Of a stretch of 64,000 nucleotides of DNA, positions 1 to 9,072 are shown one piece after another. The notes under the pieces are model-generated. The model ran no database searches. It was not told where the DNA came from and worked only from the letters and a program-made list of their open reading frames with translations. The stretch lies in the NCBI GenBank assembly GCA_017396555.1, contig JAFQLS010000008.1:25924-89923 (forward strand), written 5' to 3'. This DNA comes from Lachnospiraceae bacterium. GTDB lineage: Bacteria > Bacillota > Clostridia > Lachnospirales > Lachnospiraceae. Numbering within the stretch: position 1 is the stretch's first letter; each line of letters begins with the position of its first letter. Both the position numbers and the translations under genes were made by a program.

Positions 1-868
1 GGCACATGGAGCACATTTTGGAATTAGTAAGGAGTTTCCTGAATCTGCGCTTAAATGTGGGGCTGATATTGTAATTCAAAGCTTGCACAAGACTATGAAC
101 GCAATGACACAAACTGCATTAATTCATACCGGAAAAAATTCAATGGTGTCTGATGGCGAAATAAGTAAATATTTGGGAATGTATCAAAGTTCGAGTCCAT
201 CGTATGTTTTGATGGAGTCAATTGATTTATGCATAAATGAGATTATTTCGTGGGAAAAACAGAGTTTTGCAGAATATGAAAATTTATTATACGAATTTTA
301 TGATGAAATGAAGTGTCTGAAAAATATAAAGATTATTGATAATACCATAGTAAATTGCAAAGGTGTATTTGCCCGTGATATGGGAAAGCTTGTAATCTCT
401 CTAAAAGGAACTGATAAGAATGGAAAATGGCTATATGATGTTCTAAGAACCAGATACAAATTACAGCCGGAAATGGCATCTGGCGATTATGTTATTTGTA
501 TGACATCGTATATGGATACAAAGGATGGTTTCAAAAGATTACAAAATGCTCTAAAAGAGATTGATAATGAAGTGAATTTATTAGAAAAAAAGGTTGACAT
601 TATTTCGCTAAAGTCTAGTATAGTATGTGAAGATATATATAATGCGATGATTAGAGAACGACAGGTTCAAATAAAGTTGCCTGATAGTATAGGCAGAATT
701 TCAGGAGAGTTCATATATGCTTATCCGCCGGGGATTCCGCTTGTTGTTCCGGGTGAAAGAATTACCGGAGATATCCTTGCGATAATAGAAAAATATATAA
801 ATGATGGTTTAAGCATACAGGGAACTGAAGATGAAAGCTGTCAATATATTTATGTGCTTAGGCAATAG
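1..868 (+). CDS. Orn/Lys/Arg decarboxylase family protein (YaaO/SpeA type), 5' partial
   Basis: The reading frame is open from base 2 to the TAG at 868, so the window begins inside the gene and the N-terminus is missing. It is a PLP-dependent fold-I basic amino acid decarboxylase. Visible marks are AHGAHF at visible residues 1-6 (just after the PLP-contacting Asp) and SLHKT near residues 27-31, where the Lys forms the Schiff base with PLP. The C-terminal PPGIPLVVPGE block is typical of the short, YaaO-like group. Substrate (arginine, lysine or ornithine) cannot be told from sequence. It sits 12 bp ahead of a nucleotide kinase gene, as yaaO sits ahead of tmk in Bacillus, so it probably heads the same operon. 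Confidence 0.9.
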   Translation, partial: AHGAHFGISKEFPESALKCGADIVIQSLHKTMNAMTQTALIHTGKNSMVSDGEISKYLGMYQSSSPSYVLMESIDLCINEIISWEKQSFAEYENLLYEFYDEMKCLKNIKIIDNTIVNCKGVFARDMGKLVISLKGTDKNGKWLYDVLRTRYKLQPEMASGDYVICMTSYMDTKDGFKRLQNALKEIDNEVNLLEKKVDIISLKSSIVCEDIYNAMIRERQVQIKLPDSIGRISGEFIYAYPPGIPLVVPGERITGDILAIIEKYINDGLSIQGTEDESCQYIYVLRQ

Positions 869-880
869 AATGGAGGAAAT

Positions 881-1459
881 ATGGGATATATATATTTTGT
901 TATGGGGAAAAGTTCTTCAGGAAAGGACACTATATATAAGAAGTTAATGAGCGATAAGGAGTTAGGATTTGAAACCCTTGTAGGCTATACTACGAGACCT
1001 ATGCGCCAGGGAGAAGAAAACGGTAAGGAATACTTCTTTGTATCTGAGGAAGAAATGAAAAATATGGATGTAGATGGCAAGGTGATAGAATCAAGATGTT
1101 ATCATACAATATATGGTGACTGGTTTTATTTTACGGCAGATGACGGACAAGTGGGCCTTGACGATAAAGATTATCTTCTTATTGGAACTCTTGAGTCGTA
1201 TGCTAAAGTGAGGGCATATTATGGCGAAGAGATAGTTAAGCCTATATATATCGAGGTGGAAGACGGCGAACGTCTGATTAGAGCGATTAATAGGGAAAAG
1301 CAGCAGGATACGCCTAAATATGAGGAAATGTGTAGAAGATTTTTGGCGGATTGTAAAGATTTTTCAGAAGAAAAAATACTTGAGTGTGGGATTAAAAAGA
1401 GATATATTAATAACGATATAGAGAAGTGTATATTGGAGATAAAAAAGGATATTTTATAG
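881..1459 (+). CDS. Guanylate kinase-like P-loop kinase
   Basis: 192 aa. The P-loop GKSSSGKDT lies at residues 9-17, followed by GYTTRPMR (35-42) and the nearby GKEYFF, the GMP-binding pattern of guanylate kinases (TTRxxRxGExxGxxYxF). It should therefore phosphorylate GMP or a related nucleotide with ATP in the cytoplasm. ATG 881 is preceded by GGAGG at a good distance. In Bacillus the equivalent slot holds thymidylate kinase (tmk), so this looks like a family swap at a conserved locus. A housekeeping gmk is usually encoded elsewhere near rpoZ, so this may be a second, divergent copy; I therefore give no symbol. Confidence 0.85.
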   Translation: MGYIYFVMGKSSSGKDTIYKKLMSDKELGFETLVGYTTRPMRQGEENGKEYFFVSEEEMKNMDVDGKVIESRCYHTIYGDWFYFTADDGQVGLDDKDYLLIGTLESYAKVRAYYGEEIVKPIYIEVEDGERLIRAINREKQQDTPKYEEMCRRFLADCKDFSEEKILECGIKKRYINNDIEKCILEIKKDIL

Positions 1460-1483
1460 GCAGATATATTGGAGGATATAAAA

Positions 1484-2839
1484 ATGAAGATAATTATTGT
1501 TGGTTGCGGCAAAGTGGGTAGGGCTTTGATTGAACAGTTAGTTGCAGAAGGTCATGATATTACCATCATAGATAATAATGCCCAAAAGGTTCAGGATTAT
1601 GCAGAAATGTATGATGTTATGGGTGTGGTTGGAAATGGTGCAAGCTATAGTGTTCAAATGGAAGCGGGAATTAAGACTACAGATTTAATTATTGCAGTTA
1701 CGGATTCTGATGAACTTAATTTGTTATGCTGTACTATTGCAAAACAGGTTGGTGAGTGTGATGCGATTGCAAGAGTTAGGACACCGGATTATAGTGAAGA
1801 GGTTGCATATCTTAGGGAGAAGCTGGGTCTTACTATGATAATTAATCCAGATCTTGAATCAGCAAAGGAATCAGCAAGAGTTTTATATATGCCAACTGCA
1901 TTAGAAATAAATAGTTTTGCACACGGTCAGGTTGAATTAATTAAATTTAAGATTCCGGAAGGAAATATTCTTGATGAAATTACCGTAGAGAGTGTGGGAA
2001 AAGAAATCACAAATAATCTCCTTATTTGTGCTGTTCAACGAGAAGGCAATATATTCATACCATCGGGTAAATTTATATTAAAAGCCGGAGATGTTGTATC
2101 GTTTGTAGCCAGCAGAAATGAAGCAAAGTTTTTCCTTAAGGAAATTGGATTTGATACTAAACAGGTTAAGGATACAATGATTGTTGGAGGAGGTAAGGCG
2201 GCTTACTATCTTGCAAAGCAATTAATTTCGATGAATATCAGTGTTAAAATTATTGAGCAGGATCCAATCAGATGTGAAGAGCTTAGTGTATTGCTCCCAA
2301 AGGCAATAATTATAAATGGAGATGGAACTAATGAAGAACTTCTTAAAGAAGAAGGTATACAGTTCTGCGAATCATTCGTTCCTCTCACAGGAATAGATGA
2401 GCAGAACATCTTGCTTTCTCTTCATGCAAAAAGTGTTTCGAAGGCAAAGGTTATAACAAAGATTAATAGAAATACATTTTCTGGAATTATTAGTTCTATG
2501 GATTTAGGTAGTGTCATGTATCCTAAATATATTACATCTGAAGCAATTATTGCATATGTAAGAGCAAAGAATAATTCTACGAGCAGTAATATTGCAACGC
2601 TATACCATATGTTTGATTCGAAAGCAGAGGCTATAGAATTTACTGTTGATAGGGAATCAGAGGTTACAGGAAAGCCGTTGATGGAATTGTCAATTAAGAA
2701 GGATTTGCTTATAACATTTATTAATAGAAACGGTAAAATAATAATTCCTAGTGGTCAGGATACTATAGAGGTTGGCGATAGTGTGATGATATTTACTACA
2801 CACACGGGCTTTAACAGTATAAAAGATATTTTAAGATAG
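1484..2839 (+). CDS. trkA: Trk potassium uptake regulatory subunit TrkA
   Basis: 451 aa peripheral membrane protein that gates the K+ channel TrkH by binding NAD(H)/nucleotides. Two RCK halves are visible: an N-terminal Rossmann motif GCGKVG at residues 7-12 and a second one, MIVGGGKAAYYLAKQL, near residue 228, each followed by a TrkA_C-like domain (the last ends ...VGDSVMIFTTHTGF). I chose ATG 1484 because GGAGG stands just upstream; an in-frame TTG at 1469 would put that site inside the gene. trkH follows after 10 bp, so the two form one transcriptional unit. In Bacillus this slot holds yaaQ instead. Confidence 0.93.
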   Translation: MKIIIVGCGKVGRALIEQLVAEGHDITIIDNNAQKVQDYAEMYDVMGVVGNGASYSVQMEAGIKTTDLIIAVTDSDELNLLCCTIAKQVGECDAIARVRTPDYSEEVAYLREKLGLTMIINPDLESAKESARVLYMPTALEINSFAHGQVELIKFKIPEGNILDEITVESVGKEITNNLLICAVQREGNIFIPSGKFILKAGDVVSFVASRNEAKFFLKEIGFDTKQVKDTMIVGGGKAAYYLAKQLISMNISVKIIEQDPIRCEELSVLLPKAIIINGDGTNEELLKEEGIQFCESFVPLTGIDEQNILLSLHAKSVSKAKVITKINRNTFSGIISSMDLGSVMYPKYITSEAIIAYVRAKNNSTSSNIATLYHMFDSKAEAIEFTVDRESEVTGKPLMELSIKKDLLITFINRNGKIIIPSGQDTIEVGDSVMIFTTHTGFNSIKDILR

Positions 2840-2849
2840 AGGTAAGGAA

Positions 2850-4313
2850 ATGAATAATTCAATTATTAGATATATGCTTGGTATGTTGTTAAAATTTGAG
2901 TCGATTTTTCTTTTGCTTCCTTGCTTAATAGCGGTTATATATGGAGAAAGAGAAGGACTTTCATATCTTTTAGTAGCTGTTGTATGCGCAATACTTGGTA
3001 TAGTTTCCACGGCAAAAAAGCCTGAAAATACTACTTTTTACTTAAAAGAAGGTTGCGTAGTTACCGCATTATGTTGGATTATATTGAGTATGTTTGGTGC
3101 AGCACCTCTTGTGCTTACCGGAGAAATCACATCATTTGTAGATGCGTTATTCGAAATCGTGTCAGGTTTTACTACTACAGGTGCAAGTATACTTAGTGAT
3201 GTTGAGGCTTTATCCTATACAAGTAATATGTGGAGATGTTTTACTCATTGGATAGGTGGTATGGGAGTTCTTGTATTTATATTAGCGATAATGCCATTGA
3301 ATACAGGTAGCCATATAAATATTATGAAGGCAGAAAGTCCGGGCCCTTCGGTTGGTAAACTTGTACCAAAGGTAAGACAGACTGCAAGATTATTGTATGT
3401 TATTTATTTTGTTCTGACAGTTGTTCAGGTTATTTTGTTAGTTGTAGGAGATATGACATTATATGAATCACTTGCAACTGCGTTTGGTACAGCAGGAACA
3501 GGTGGCTTTGGAATTAAAAATACAAGTATTGGTGGATTTTCAGCTTATACACAGTGGGTAGTTACTATATTTATGATATTATTCGGTGTCAATTTTAATG
3601 CGTACTATTTGTTATTGCTTAGACAGTTTAAGAAAGCAATAAGCATTGAAGAAGTTAAGTGCTATTTTGTGATTGTATTTGCTGCAATAGGTATTATTTT
3701 TGTTCAGGTGTTTGAGGTGTTTGGAAATGTAGCAGATGCATTAAGACATTCGGCATTTCAAGTGGCAGCAATAATTACTACTACAGGATTTTCTACTACT
3801 GATTTTAATGTATGGTCTCAGACAGCTAAAACAGTACTTGTAATGCTTATGTTTATTGGTGCGTGTGCAGGTAGTACAGGCGGTGGAATGAAAGTGTCAC
3901 GTTTTATGATAGCCTTTAAAACCATTGTTAAAGAACTTAATTCTTACATTCATCCTAGAAGTGTGAAAAAAATTAAAATGGACGGAAAACCAATTGAACA
4001 TGAAGTTGTACGTTCTGTAAATGTGTATTTTTTGACATATATGATTATTTTTAGTATATCAGTGTTGCTGATATCGTTTGAAGGAAAGAGTCTGGTTACT
4101 AATTTTACGGCAATTGCAGCAACTATTAATAATATAGGACCAGGACTTGATGCAGTTGGTCCGACTCAAAACTTTTCTATATTTAGTCCGTTTTCTAAGT
4201 TGGTTATGGTTTTTGATATGCTGGCGGGAAGACTTGAATTATTTCCACTATTAGTGTTGTTCCATCCTGCGGCTTGGAAGGAAATTGTTAACAGACGTAA
4301 AAAACAGGTGTAA
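2850..4313 (+). CDS. trkH: Trk/Ktr potassium transporter membrane subunit TrkH
   Basis: 487 aa integral membrane K+ uptake protein of the TrkH/TrkG/KtrB superfamily with about ten hydrophobic segments. The four selectivity-filter loops typical of the family can be seen as Thr/Gly-rich stretches: SGFTTTGAS, GTAGTGGFG, TTTGFSTTDF and the fourth, degenerate INNIGPGLDAVGP. GACAGSTGGGMKVSR is the conserved loop near the fourth repeat. The ATG has AAGGAA upstream. It is partnered with the adjacent trkA, whose RCK ring would sit on its cytoplasmic face. No terminator is obvious after it, but a strong promoter for the next operon lies in the gap. Confidence 0.94.
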   Translation: MNNSIIRYMLGMLLKFESIFLLLPCLIAVIYGEREGLSYLLVAVVCAILGIVSTAKKPENTTFYLKEGCVVTALCWIILSMFGAAPLVLTGEITSFVDALFEIVSGFTTTGASILSDVEALSYTSNMWRCFTHWIGGMGVLVFILAIMPLNTGSHINIMKAESPGPSVGKLVPKVRQTARLLYVIYFVLTVVQVILLVVGDMTLYESLATAFGTAGTGGFGIKNTSIGGFSAYTQWVVTIFMILFGVNFNAYYLLLLRQFKKAISIEEVKCYFVIVFAAIGIIFVQVFEVFGNVADALRHSAFQVAAIITTTGFSTTDFNVWSQTAKTVLVMLMFIGACAGSTGGGMKVSRFMIAFKTIVKELNSYIHPRSVKKIKMDGKPIEHEVVRSVNVYFLTYMIIFSISVLLISFEGKSLVTNFTAIAATINNIGPGLDAVGPTQNFSIFSPFSKLVMVFDMLAGRLELFPLLVLFHPAAWKEIVNRRKKQV

Positions 4314-4316
4314 GAA

Positions 4317-4345
4317 TTGAAGAAATACGTATTTTGTGGTATAAT
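4317..4345 (+). promoter_or_regulatory. SigA-type promoter upstream of yaaR-holB
   Basis: TTGAAG (4317-4322), 17-base spacer, TATAAT (4340-4345), with an extended TGG just before the -10. It lies in the gap after trkH and about 35 bases before the yaaR start, so the yaaR-holB-yaaT operon can be transcribed independently of trkAH. Confidence 0.75.
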
Positions 4346-4380
4346 TAAGTGCTTGATAATTGAAGTTATGTGAGGGTATT

Positions 4381-4821
4381 ATGGAGATTAAAGTAAATGA
4401 ACTTAATAGTATAATGCAGACGGAACAGGTTAAATCTACCCAGGAAACGGATGGTAGCTTTAAGTTTATGCTTGCTAGTAATATTGAGGAAAGTGATCTT
4501 CAGGCAAAAATCACTTCTCTTATGGGAGAAATATCCGAGCAGGGTAAGAAATTGTCAAAGCACACAGATATTAAGGATATGCGAAGATACAGAGAGTTGA
4601 TTAAAAGCTTTTTAAATGAGGTTGTATACCGTTCTCATAGTTTTTCACGAGAGAACTTTTTAGATAGAAAAGGACGTCACAGAGTGTATGGTATTATTAA
4701 GCTTATTGACAAGAATTTGGATGAGTTAGCAGAAGCATTACTGGCAGATGAAAAGGACAATATTAGTATTCTTAATAAGATAGGTGAGATAAGAGGGCTG
4801 TTGTTAGATATTATAACCTAA
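4381..4821 (+). CDS. yaaR: YaaR family protein (DUF327)
   Basis: 146 aa soluble, mostly helical protein. The order yaaR-holB-yaaT is conserved across Firmicutes and supports the call, as does the profile with [29 protein letters not shown] in the C-terminal half, a block typical of DUF327. Its molecular role is not established. ATG 4381 follows GAGGG; an upstream in-frame TTG at 4360 would lack a ribosome site. holB starts 21 bp after its stop. Confidence 0.85.
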   Translation: MEIKVNELNSIMQTEQVKSTQETDGSFKFMLASNIEESDLQAKITSLMGEISEQGKKLSKHTDIKDMRRYRELIKSFLNEVVYRSHSFSRENFLDRKGRHRVYGIIKLIDKNLDELAEALLADEKDNISILNKIGEIRGLLLDIIT

Positions 4822-4842
4822 GCGTGTGTATGGGAGATTGAT

Positions 4843-5838
4843 ATGGCAGGATATGAACATATAATCGGTGAAAATCAGATTAAGGAACACTTTAGAAATG
4901 CTATAAAATATAATAAAATTTCTCATTCATATATTATTAGTGGAGAATCGGGAATGGGCAAAAAGACGCTTGCAAAAGCATTTGCAATGGCATTGCAATG
5001 TGAGAATAAAACAGGCGAACCATGTATGGAATGTGTATCATGCAAGCAGGCTCTATCTGGAAACCATCCTGATATTATATGGGTTACACATGATAAAGAT
5101 ACGGTTATTGGTATTGATGAAATAAGAGAACAGCTGGTTTCAGACATTCAGATTAAGCCATACAAAAGTCAGTATAAGATTTATATTGTTGACGATGCGC
5201 AGAAGATGAATGTAGCAACGCAGAATGCAGTACTAAAGACGATAGAAGAACCACCGGAGTATGGGGTTGTAATTTTTTTAACTACTAATATGGACATGTT
5301 TTTACAAACGATTTTATCAAGATGTATTAAGCTTAATGTTAAGCCGTTACAAAAGGATGTTATTAAAAAGCAGCTTATGAAGGAATACAAGATTCCGGAT
5401 TACAGGGCGGAGATTATTTCATCATTTTCAGGAGGGAATATGGGAAAAGCAATCAGACTTGCTTCGTCTGAGAGGTTTAATGAACTAAAAGATGAGGTTG
5501 TTCACTTAATTAAATATATAGGAGATATGGAAGTATATGAGATGGTTGCAGCAGTTAAGAGAACTGCAGACTATAAATCAGAGATAGAAGATTATCTGGA
5601 TATGTTTGTACTTTGGTTTAGAGATGTGCTTATGTATAAGGCATCGAAAGATGTTGATGAGCTATTGTTTAAAGAGGAGCTTTCTACAATAGCAGAACAG
5701 GCTGGTAAAGCGTCTTATAATGGACTTGAAAGTATTATAGATGGTATAGATAAGGCTAAGGTTAGATTAAGGGCAAATGTTAATTTTGATCTTACTGTTG
5801 AATTGATGTTTTTGAATATAAGAGATAACTTGAAATAA
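4843..5838 (+). CDS. holB: DNA polymerase III delta prime subunit (clamp loader)
   Basis: 331 aa clamp-loader ATPase-fold subunit. Features are the Walker A stretch GESGMGKKT near residues 31-39, a four-Cys zinc knuckle (CENKTGEPCMECVSC, residues about 50-64), IYIVDDAQKM (Walker B-like) near 110, and NAVLKTIEEPP, the sensor-side motif shared with DnaX. It works with DnaX and HolA to load the beta clamp at the fork. The partner dnaX lies 40 kb downstream in this window. The neighbourhood yaaR-holB-yaaT matches Bacillus. Confidence 0.95.
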   Translation: MAGYEHIIGENQIKEHFRNAIKYNKISHSYIISGESGMGKKTLAKAFAMALQCENKTGEPCMECVSCKQALSGNHPDIIWVTHDKDTVIGIDEIREQLVSDIQIKPYKSQYKIYIVDDAQKMNVATQNAVLKTIEEPPEYGVVIFLTTNMDMFLQTILSRCIKLNVKPLQKDVIKKQLMKEYKIPDYRAEIISSFSGGNMGKAIRLASSERFNELKDEVVHLIKYIGDMEVYEMVAAVKRTADYKSEIEDYLDMFVLWFRDVLMYKASKDVDELLFKEELSTIAEQAGKASYNGLESIIDGIDKAKVRLRANVNFDLTVELMFLNIRDNLK

Positions 5839-5856
5839 ATTAGGAGGAATACTATT

Positions 5857-6759
5857 GTGATAGAGATTATAGGCGTTAGATTTAGAAATGCAGGTAAGAT
5901 ATATTTTTTTGATCCTGCTGGAGAAAAGATAGAAAAAGGTGAACATGTTATCGTTGAGACAGCAAGAGGCGTCGAATATGGTATGGTTGTTCTTGGAAAT
6001 AAATTTGTTGAAGAAGAGAAGGTTATTCAGCCTCTAAAGCCGGTTATTAGAAAGGCAACACCTGAGGATGACAAAAAGGAAGAGGAAAATAAAGAAAAAG
6101 AGAAGAAGGCATTTGAAATTTGTCTTGAGAAGATTCAGAAGCATGGTCTTGAGATGAAATTGATTGATACCGAATATACATTTGATAATAATAAAGTATT
6201 ATTTTATTTTACAGCAGACGGAAGAATTGATTTTAGAGAATTAGTTAAGGATTTAGCAGCAGTATTTAGAACGCGTATAGAGTTGAGACAGATTGGTGTA
6301 AGAGATGAAACTAAGGCGCTTGGAGGTTACAGTATATGTGGAAGACCACTTTGCTGTAGCACATATTTGTCAGACTTTGTTCCGGTATCTATAAAGATGG
6401 CAAAGGAACAGAATTTGTCACTTAATCCTACTAAGATTTCAGGCGTGTGTGGAAGGCTTATGTGTTGTCTTAAAAATGAAGAAGAAACCTATGAATATCT
6501 TAACAGCAAATTACCTGATATAGGCGATAGGGTTACAACTATCGATGGACTTAAGGGTGAGGTACAGAGTGTATTTGTGCTTAGACAAAAGGTTAAGGTT
6601 ATAGTTGAGATTAATGATGAAAAAGAAATCAGAGAATATCATGTAGATGACTTGAAGTTTAAAAAGAAATTCAGAAAAGAACACGTTAAGCTTGATGATG
6701 AACTTAAGGCGCTTGAAGAGTTGGAGAGGCAGGAAGGAAAGTCTAAATTCGATGACTAA
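5857..6759 (+). CDS. ricT: PSP1-domain protein YaaT/RicT
   Basis: 300 aa. GTG start at 5857 preceded by TAGGAGGA. It contains the PSP1 domain with its Cys signatures CGRPLCC and CGRLMCC (around residues 165-205); in Bacillus these cysteines bind an Fe-S cluster in the Ric (YlbF-YmcA-YaaT) complex that guides RNase Y mRNA processing and affects sporulation, competence and biofilm formation. A charged Lys/Glu-rich segment lies between residues 65 and 90 and a basic tail follows the KOW-like segment near 220-245. It overlaps the next gene by 8 bp, implying translational coupling. Confidence 0.93.
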   Translation: MIEIIGVRFRNAGKIYFFDPAGEKIEKGEHVIVETARGVEYGMVVLGNKFVEEEKVIQPLKPVIRKATPEDDKKEEENKEKEKKAFEICLEKIQKHGLEMKLIDTEYTFDNNKVLFYFTADGRIDFRELVKDLAAVFRTRIELRQIGVRDETKALGGYSICGRPLCCSTYLSDFVPVSIKMAKEQNLSLNPTKISGVCGRLMCCLKNEEETYEYLNSKLPDIGDRVTTIDGLKGEVQSVFVLRQKVKVIVEINDEKEIREYHVDDLKFKKKFRKEHVKLDDELKALEELERQEGKSKFDD

Positions 6760-7498
6760 GATATATTCTTATGAGAGGTTAGATGACCTTGAGAGAAATG
6801 GTTATAAGATAATTCAGAATCCGGAGAAGTTTTGCTTTGGTATGGATGCAGTGTTACTTTCATCTTTTGCTGAAATTAGAAAAGGAGAATCATGTGTTGA
6901 CTTGGGAACGGGTACAGGAATTATTCCGATTCTTATGGAGGCAAAATATGGTGGTGAGTTCTACACAGCACTCGAAATTCAGCCGGAAAGTGCTGACATG
7001 GCGTTGCGAAGTGTTGAGTATAACGGGTTGGATGACAAGATAAGCGTGGTATGTGGAGATATTAAAGAGGCATCTATGTTGCTTGGGAAAGCTAAGTTTG
7101 ATGTGGTTACTTCTAATCCACCTTATATGAATGATAATCATGGTCTTAAGAATCCTGACTTGCCAAAGGCGATTGCGAGGCACGAGGTGTTATGCACTCT
7201 TGAAGATGTAGTTAGAGAGGCGAAGAATCTTCTTAAACCGGGTGGCAGATTCTATATGGTACACAGACCACACAGACTTATAGAAATAATAACTTGTCTT
7301 AAAGCTAATGGAATGGAACCTAAACGGATGAGAATGGTACATCCTTATGCGGACAAGGAAGCAAATATGGTTCTTATTGAATCGGTGCGAGGTGGCAAGT
7401 CTATGCTTAAGATGGAAGCGCCTATTATAGTGTATAAAGAAGTTGGTGTATATACAGATGAGATATACAGAATTTATGGTAAAACGATTGGAGAATAG
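6752..7498 (+). CDS. tRNA1(Val) (adenine37-N6)-methyltransferase-like protein (YabB/TrmN6)
   Basis: 248 aa class I SAM-dependent methyltransferase. DLGTGTGIIP is the SAM-binding glycine loop and TSNPPYMN carries the NPPY motif of N6-adenine methyltransferases. FGMDAVLLSSFA near the start is characteristic of the TrmN6/YabB group. ATG 6752 overlaps the end of ricT and has AGGAAGG upstream; a longer in-frame start would sit deep in ricT. The next gene, rsmI, follows after 2 bp. The tRNA substrate is inferred from family only. Confidence 0.88.
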   Translation: MTKIYSYERLDDLERNGYKIIQNPEKFCFGMDAVLLSSFAEIRKGESCVDLGTGTGIIPILMEAKYGGEFYTALEIQPESADMALRSVEYNGLDDKISVVCGDIKEASMLLGKAKFDVVTSNPPYMNDNHGLKNPDLPKAIARHEVLCTLEDVVREAKNLLKPGGRFYMVHRPHRLIEIITCLKANGMEPKRMRMVHPYADKEANMVLIESVRGGKSMLKMEAPIIVYKEVGVYTDEIYRIYGKTIGE

Positions 7499-7500
7499 AG

Positions 7501-8340
7501 ATGGGAATGCTTTATTTGTGTGCAACACCTATAGGTAATCTTGAAGATATAACCTATAGAGTAGTGCGTATTTTAAATGAAGTTGATATTATAGGGGCAG
7601 AGGATACCAGAAATAGTATCAAGCTACTTAATCATTTTAATATAAAGACTCCGATGACAAGCTACCATGAACACAATAAGGTAGAGAAGGCAAAATATCT
7701 TGTGAAACAAATGCAGGAAGGCAAGAATGTAGCAATCATTACTGATGCAGGAACTCCGGGTATATCAGACCCTGGCGAAGAGCTTGTGCGTCAGTGCTAT
7801 GAGGCAGGAATACAAGTTACATCACTTCCGGGGGCAGCAGCGTGTATAACAGCGCTTACCATGTCGGGACTTCCTACTAGAAGATTTGCATTTGAAGCAT
7901 TTTTGCCAAGTGATAAGAAGGAAAAAGCCAGAATTCTTGAAGAATTAAAAAATGAAACTAGAACAATTATTATATATGAGGCCCCTCATAGATTGATTAA
8001 AACTCTTGAGGAGTTAAAGAATACCATTGGTAACAGAAGAGTAACCTTATGTAAGGAACTTACCAAGCGATATGAAAATGCTATGCTAACAACATTTGAA
8101 GAGGCTATTGAATATTATGAGGAAAATGAACCTAAAGGTGAATTTGTTCTTGTGATTGAGGGTAGAAGCCATGAAGAAATAGACGAGGAAAATAAGCAGG
8201 AATGGCTCGCTATGACAGTTGAAGAACATATGGAGTTTTATGAAAAACAGGGAATTTCTCATAAGGATGCAATGAAAATGGTAGCTAAGGACAGAGGCGT
8301 ATCTAAGCGAGATATATATGCACAGATTGATGTGAAATAG
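7501..8340 (+). CDS. rsmI: 16S rRNA (cytidine1402-2'-O)-methyltransferase RsmI
   Basis: 279 aa tetrapyrrole-methylase fold enzyme that methylates the 2'-O of C1402 in the ribosomal decoding centre with SAM. Visible motifs are LYLCATPIGNLEDIT at the N-terminus, AEDTRNS, ITDAGTPGISDPGEELV and SLPGAAACITALTMSGLPT, all standard for RsmI. It is the last gene of the run started at yaaR; a terminator stands directly after it. Confidence 0.96.
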   Translation: MGMLYLCATPIGNLEDITYRVVRILNEVDIIGAEDTRNSIKLLNHFNIKTPMTSYHEHNKVEKAKYLVKQMQEGKNVAIITDAGTPGISDPGEELVRQCYEAGIQVTSLPGAAACITALTMSGLPTRRFAFEAFLPSDKKEKARILEELKNETRTIIIYEAPHRLIKTLEELKNTIGNRRVTLCKELTKRYENAMLTTFEEAIEYYEENEPKGEFVLVIEGRSHEEIDEENKQEWLAMTVEEHMEFYEKQGISHKDAMKMVAKDRGVSKRDIYAQIDVK

Positions 8341-8358
8341 TAGTGTAACATAAAAAAG

Positions 8359-8396
8359 CAAGACTAGATGTAAATAAACATTTAGTCTTGTTTTTT
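8359..8396 (+). terminator. Rho-independent terminator after rsmI
   Basis: A 13-bp stem (8359-8371 with 8378-8390, one G-T wobble), a 6-base loop and TTTTTT directly after. Confidence 0.85.
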
Positions 8397-8451
8397 AGTT
8401 ATTTTGCTGGCCATATATGAATAATATAATAAAAAATAATAAAGGTTTTTT

Positions 8452-9045
8452 ATGCTTAACTATATCTGGGGAGGAATGATTATTATTGGTATTGCCTATG
8501 CTATTTGCACTGGCAATATGGAAGCGGTTACTAATGGTATTATCTCATCATCCAAGGAAGCTATAAATTTAAGTATAACAATGCTTGGTGTGGTTAGCTT
8601 ATGGATGGGACTTATGGAAATAGCTGAGAAATCAGGGATAATGGACGGACTTGTAAAGGCAGTGGAGCCTTTTGTTAAGTGGTTTTTCCCGGAGGCGTCT
8701 AAAGATGAAACTGCTAGAAAATACATAGCAATTAATATAGTAGCTAATATAGTGGGACTGGGGCAGGCAGCAACACCAGCCGGACTTAAAGCGATGGAAG
8801 CAATGTCTGTGGCTAGAAAAGATAGTAAAAAAGAAATCGCAACGGATGATATGTGCGCATTTATTGTGTTGAATATTTCGTCGCTACAATTGATTCCGGT
8901 GAATATGATAGCCTATAGAAGTCAGTATGGCAGTGTCAATCCGGCAGGAATAATTGTGCCGGGGATAATAGCTACTACAATAGGGACTATAGTGGCTGTT
9001 ATATATTGTAAATTGAGATGCGGTAAAAAAAATAGAGGGCTTTGA
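8452..9045 (+). CDS. spmA: Spore maturation protein A
   Basis: 197 aa integral membrane protein of the nucleoside-recognition/Gate superfamily, needed in Bacillus for spore core dehydration. The opening LNYIWGGMIIIGIAYAICTG, the central VVSLWMGLMEIAEKSG and NIVANIVGLGQAATPAGLKAMEAM are diagnostic. The expected partner spmB is not adjacent: it lies 1.3 kb away on the other strand. The stop codon lies inside the downstream hairpin. Confidence 0.94.
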   Translation: MLNYIWGGMIIIGIAYAICTGNMEAVTNGIISSSKEAINLSITMLGVVSLWMGLMEIAEKSGIMDGLVKAVEPFVKWFFPEASKDETARKYIAINIVANIVGLGQAATPAGLKAMEAMSVARKDSKKEIATDDMCAFIVLNISSLQLIPVNMIAYRSQYGSVNPAGIIVPGIIATTIGTIVAVIYCKLRCGKKNRGL

Positions 9046-9064
9046 CAAATCAAATGTCAAAGCC
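9038..9064. terminator. Hairpin between spmA and the Rpn gene, probably bidirectional
   Basis: A perfect 10-bp stem (9038-9047 with 9055-9064) overlaps the spmA stop. Read on the minus strand it is followed by CTCTA and a long T run, so it suits the convergent Rpn-family gene best; the plus-strand tail is weaker. Confidence 0.65.
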
Positions 9065-9072
9065 TTATTAAG

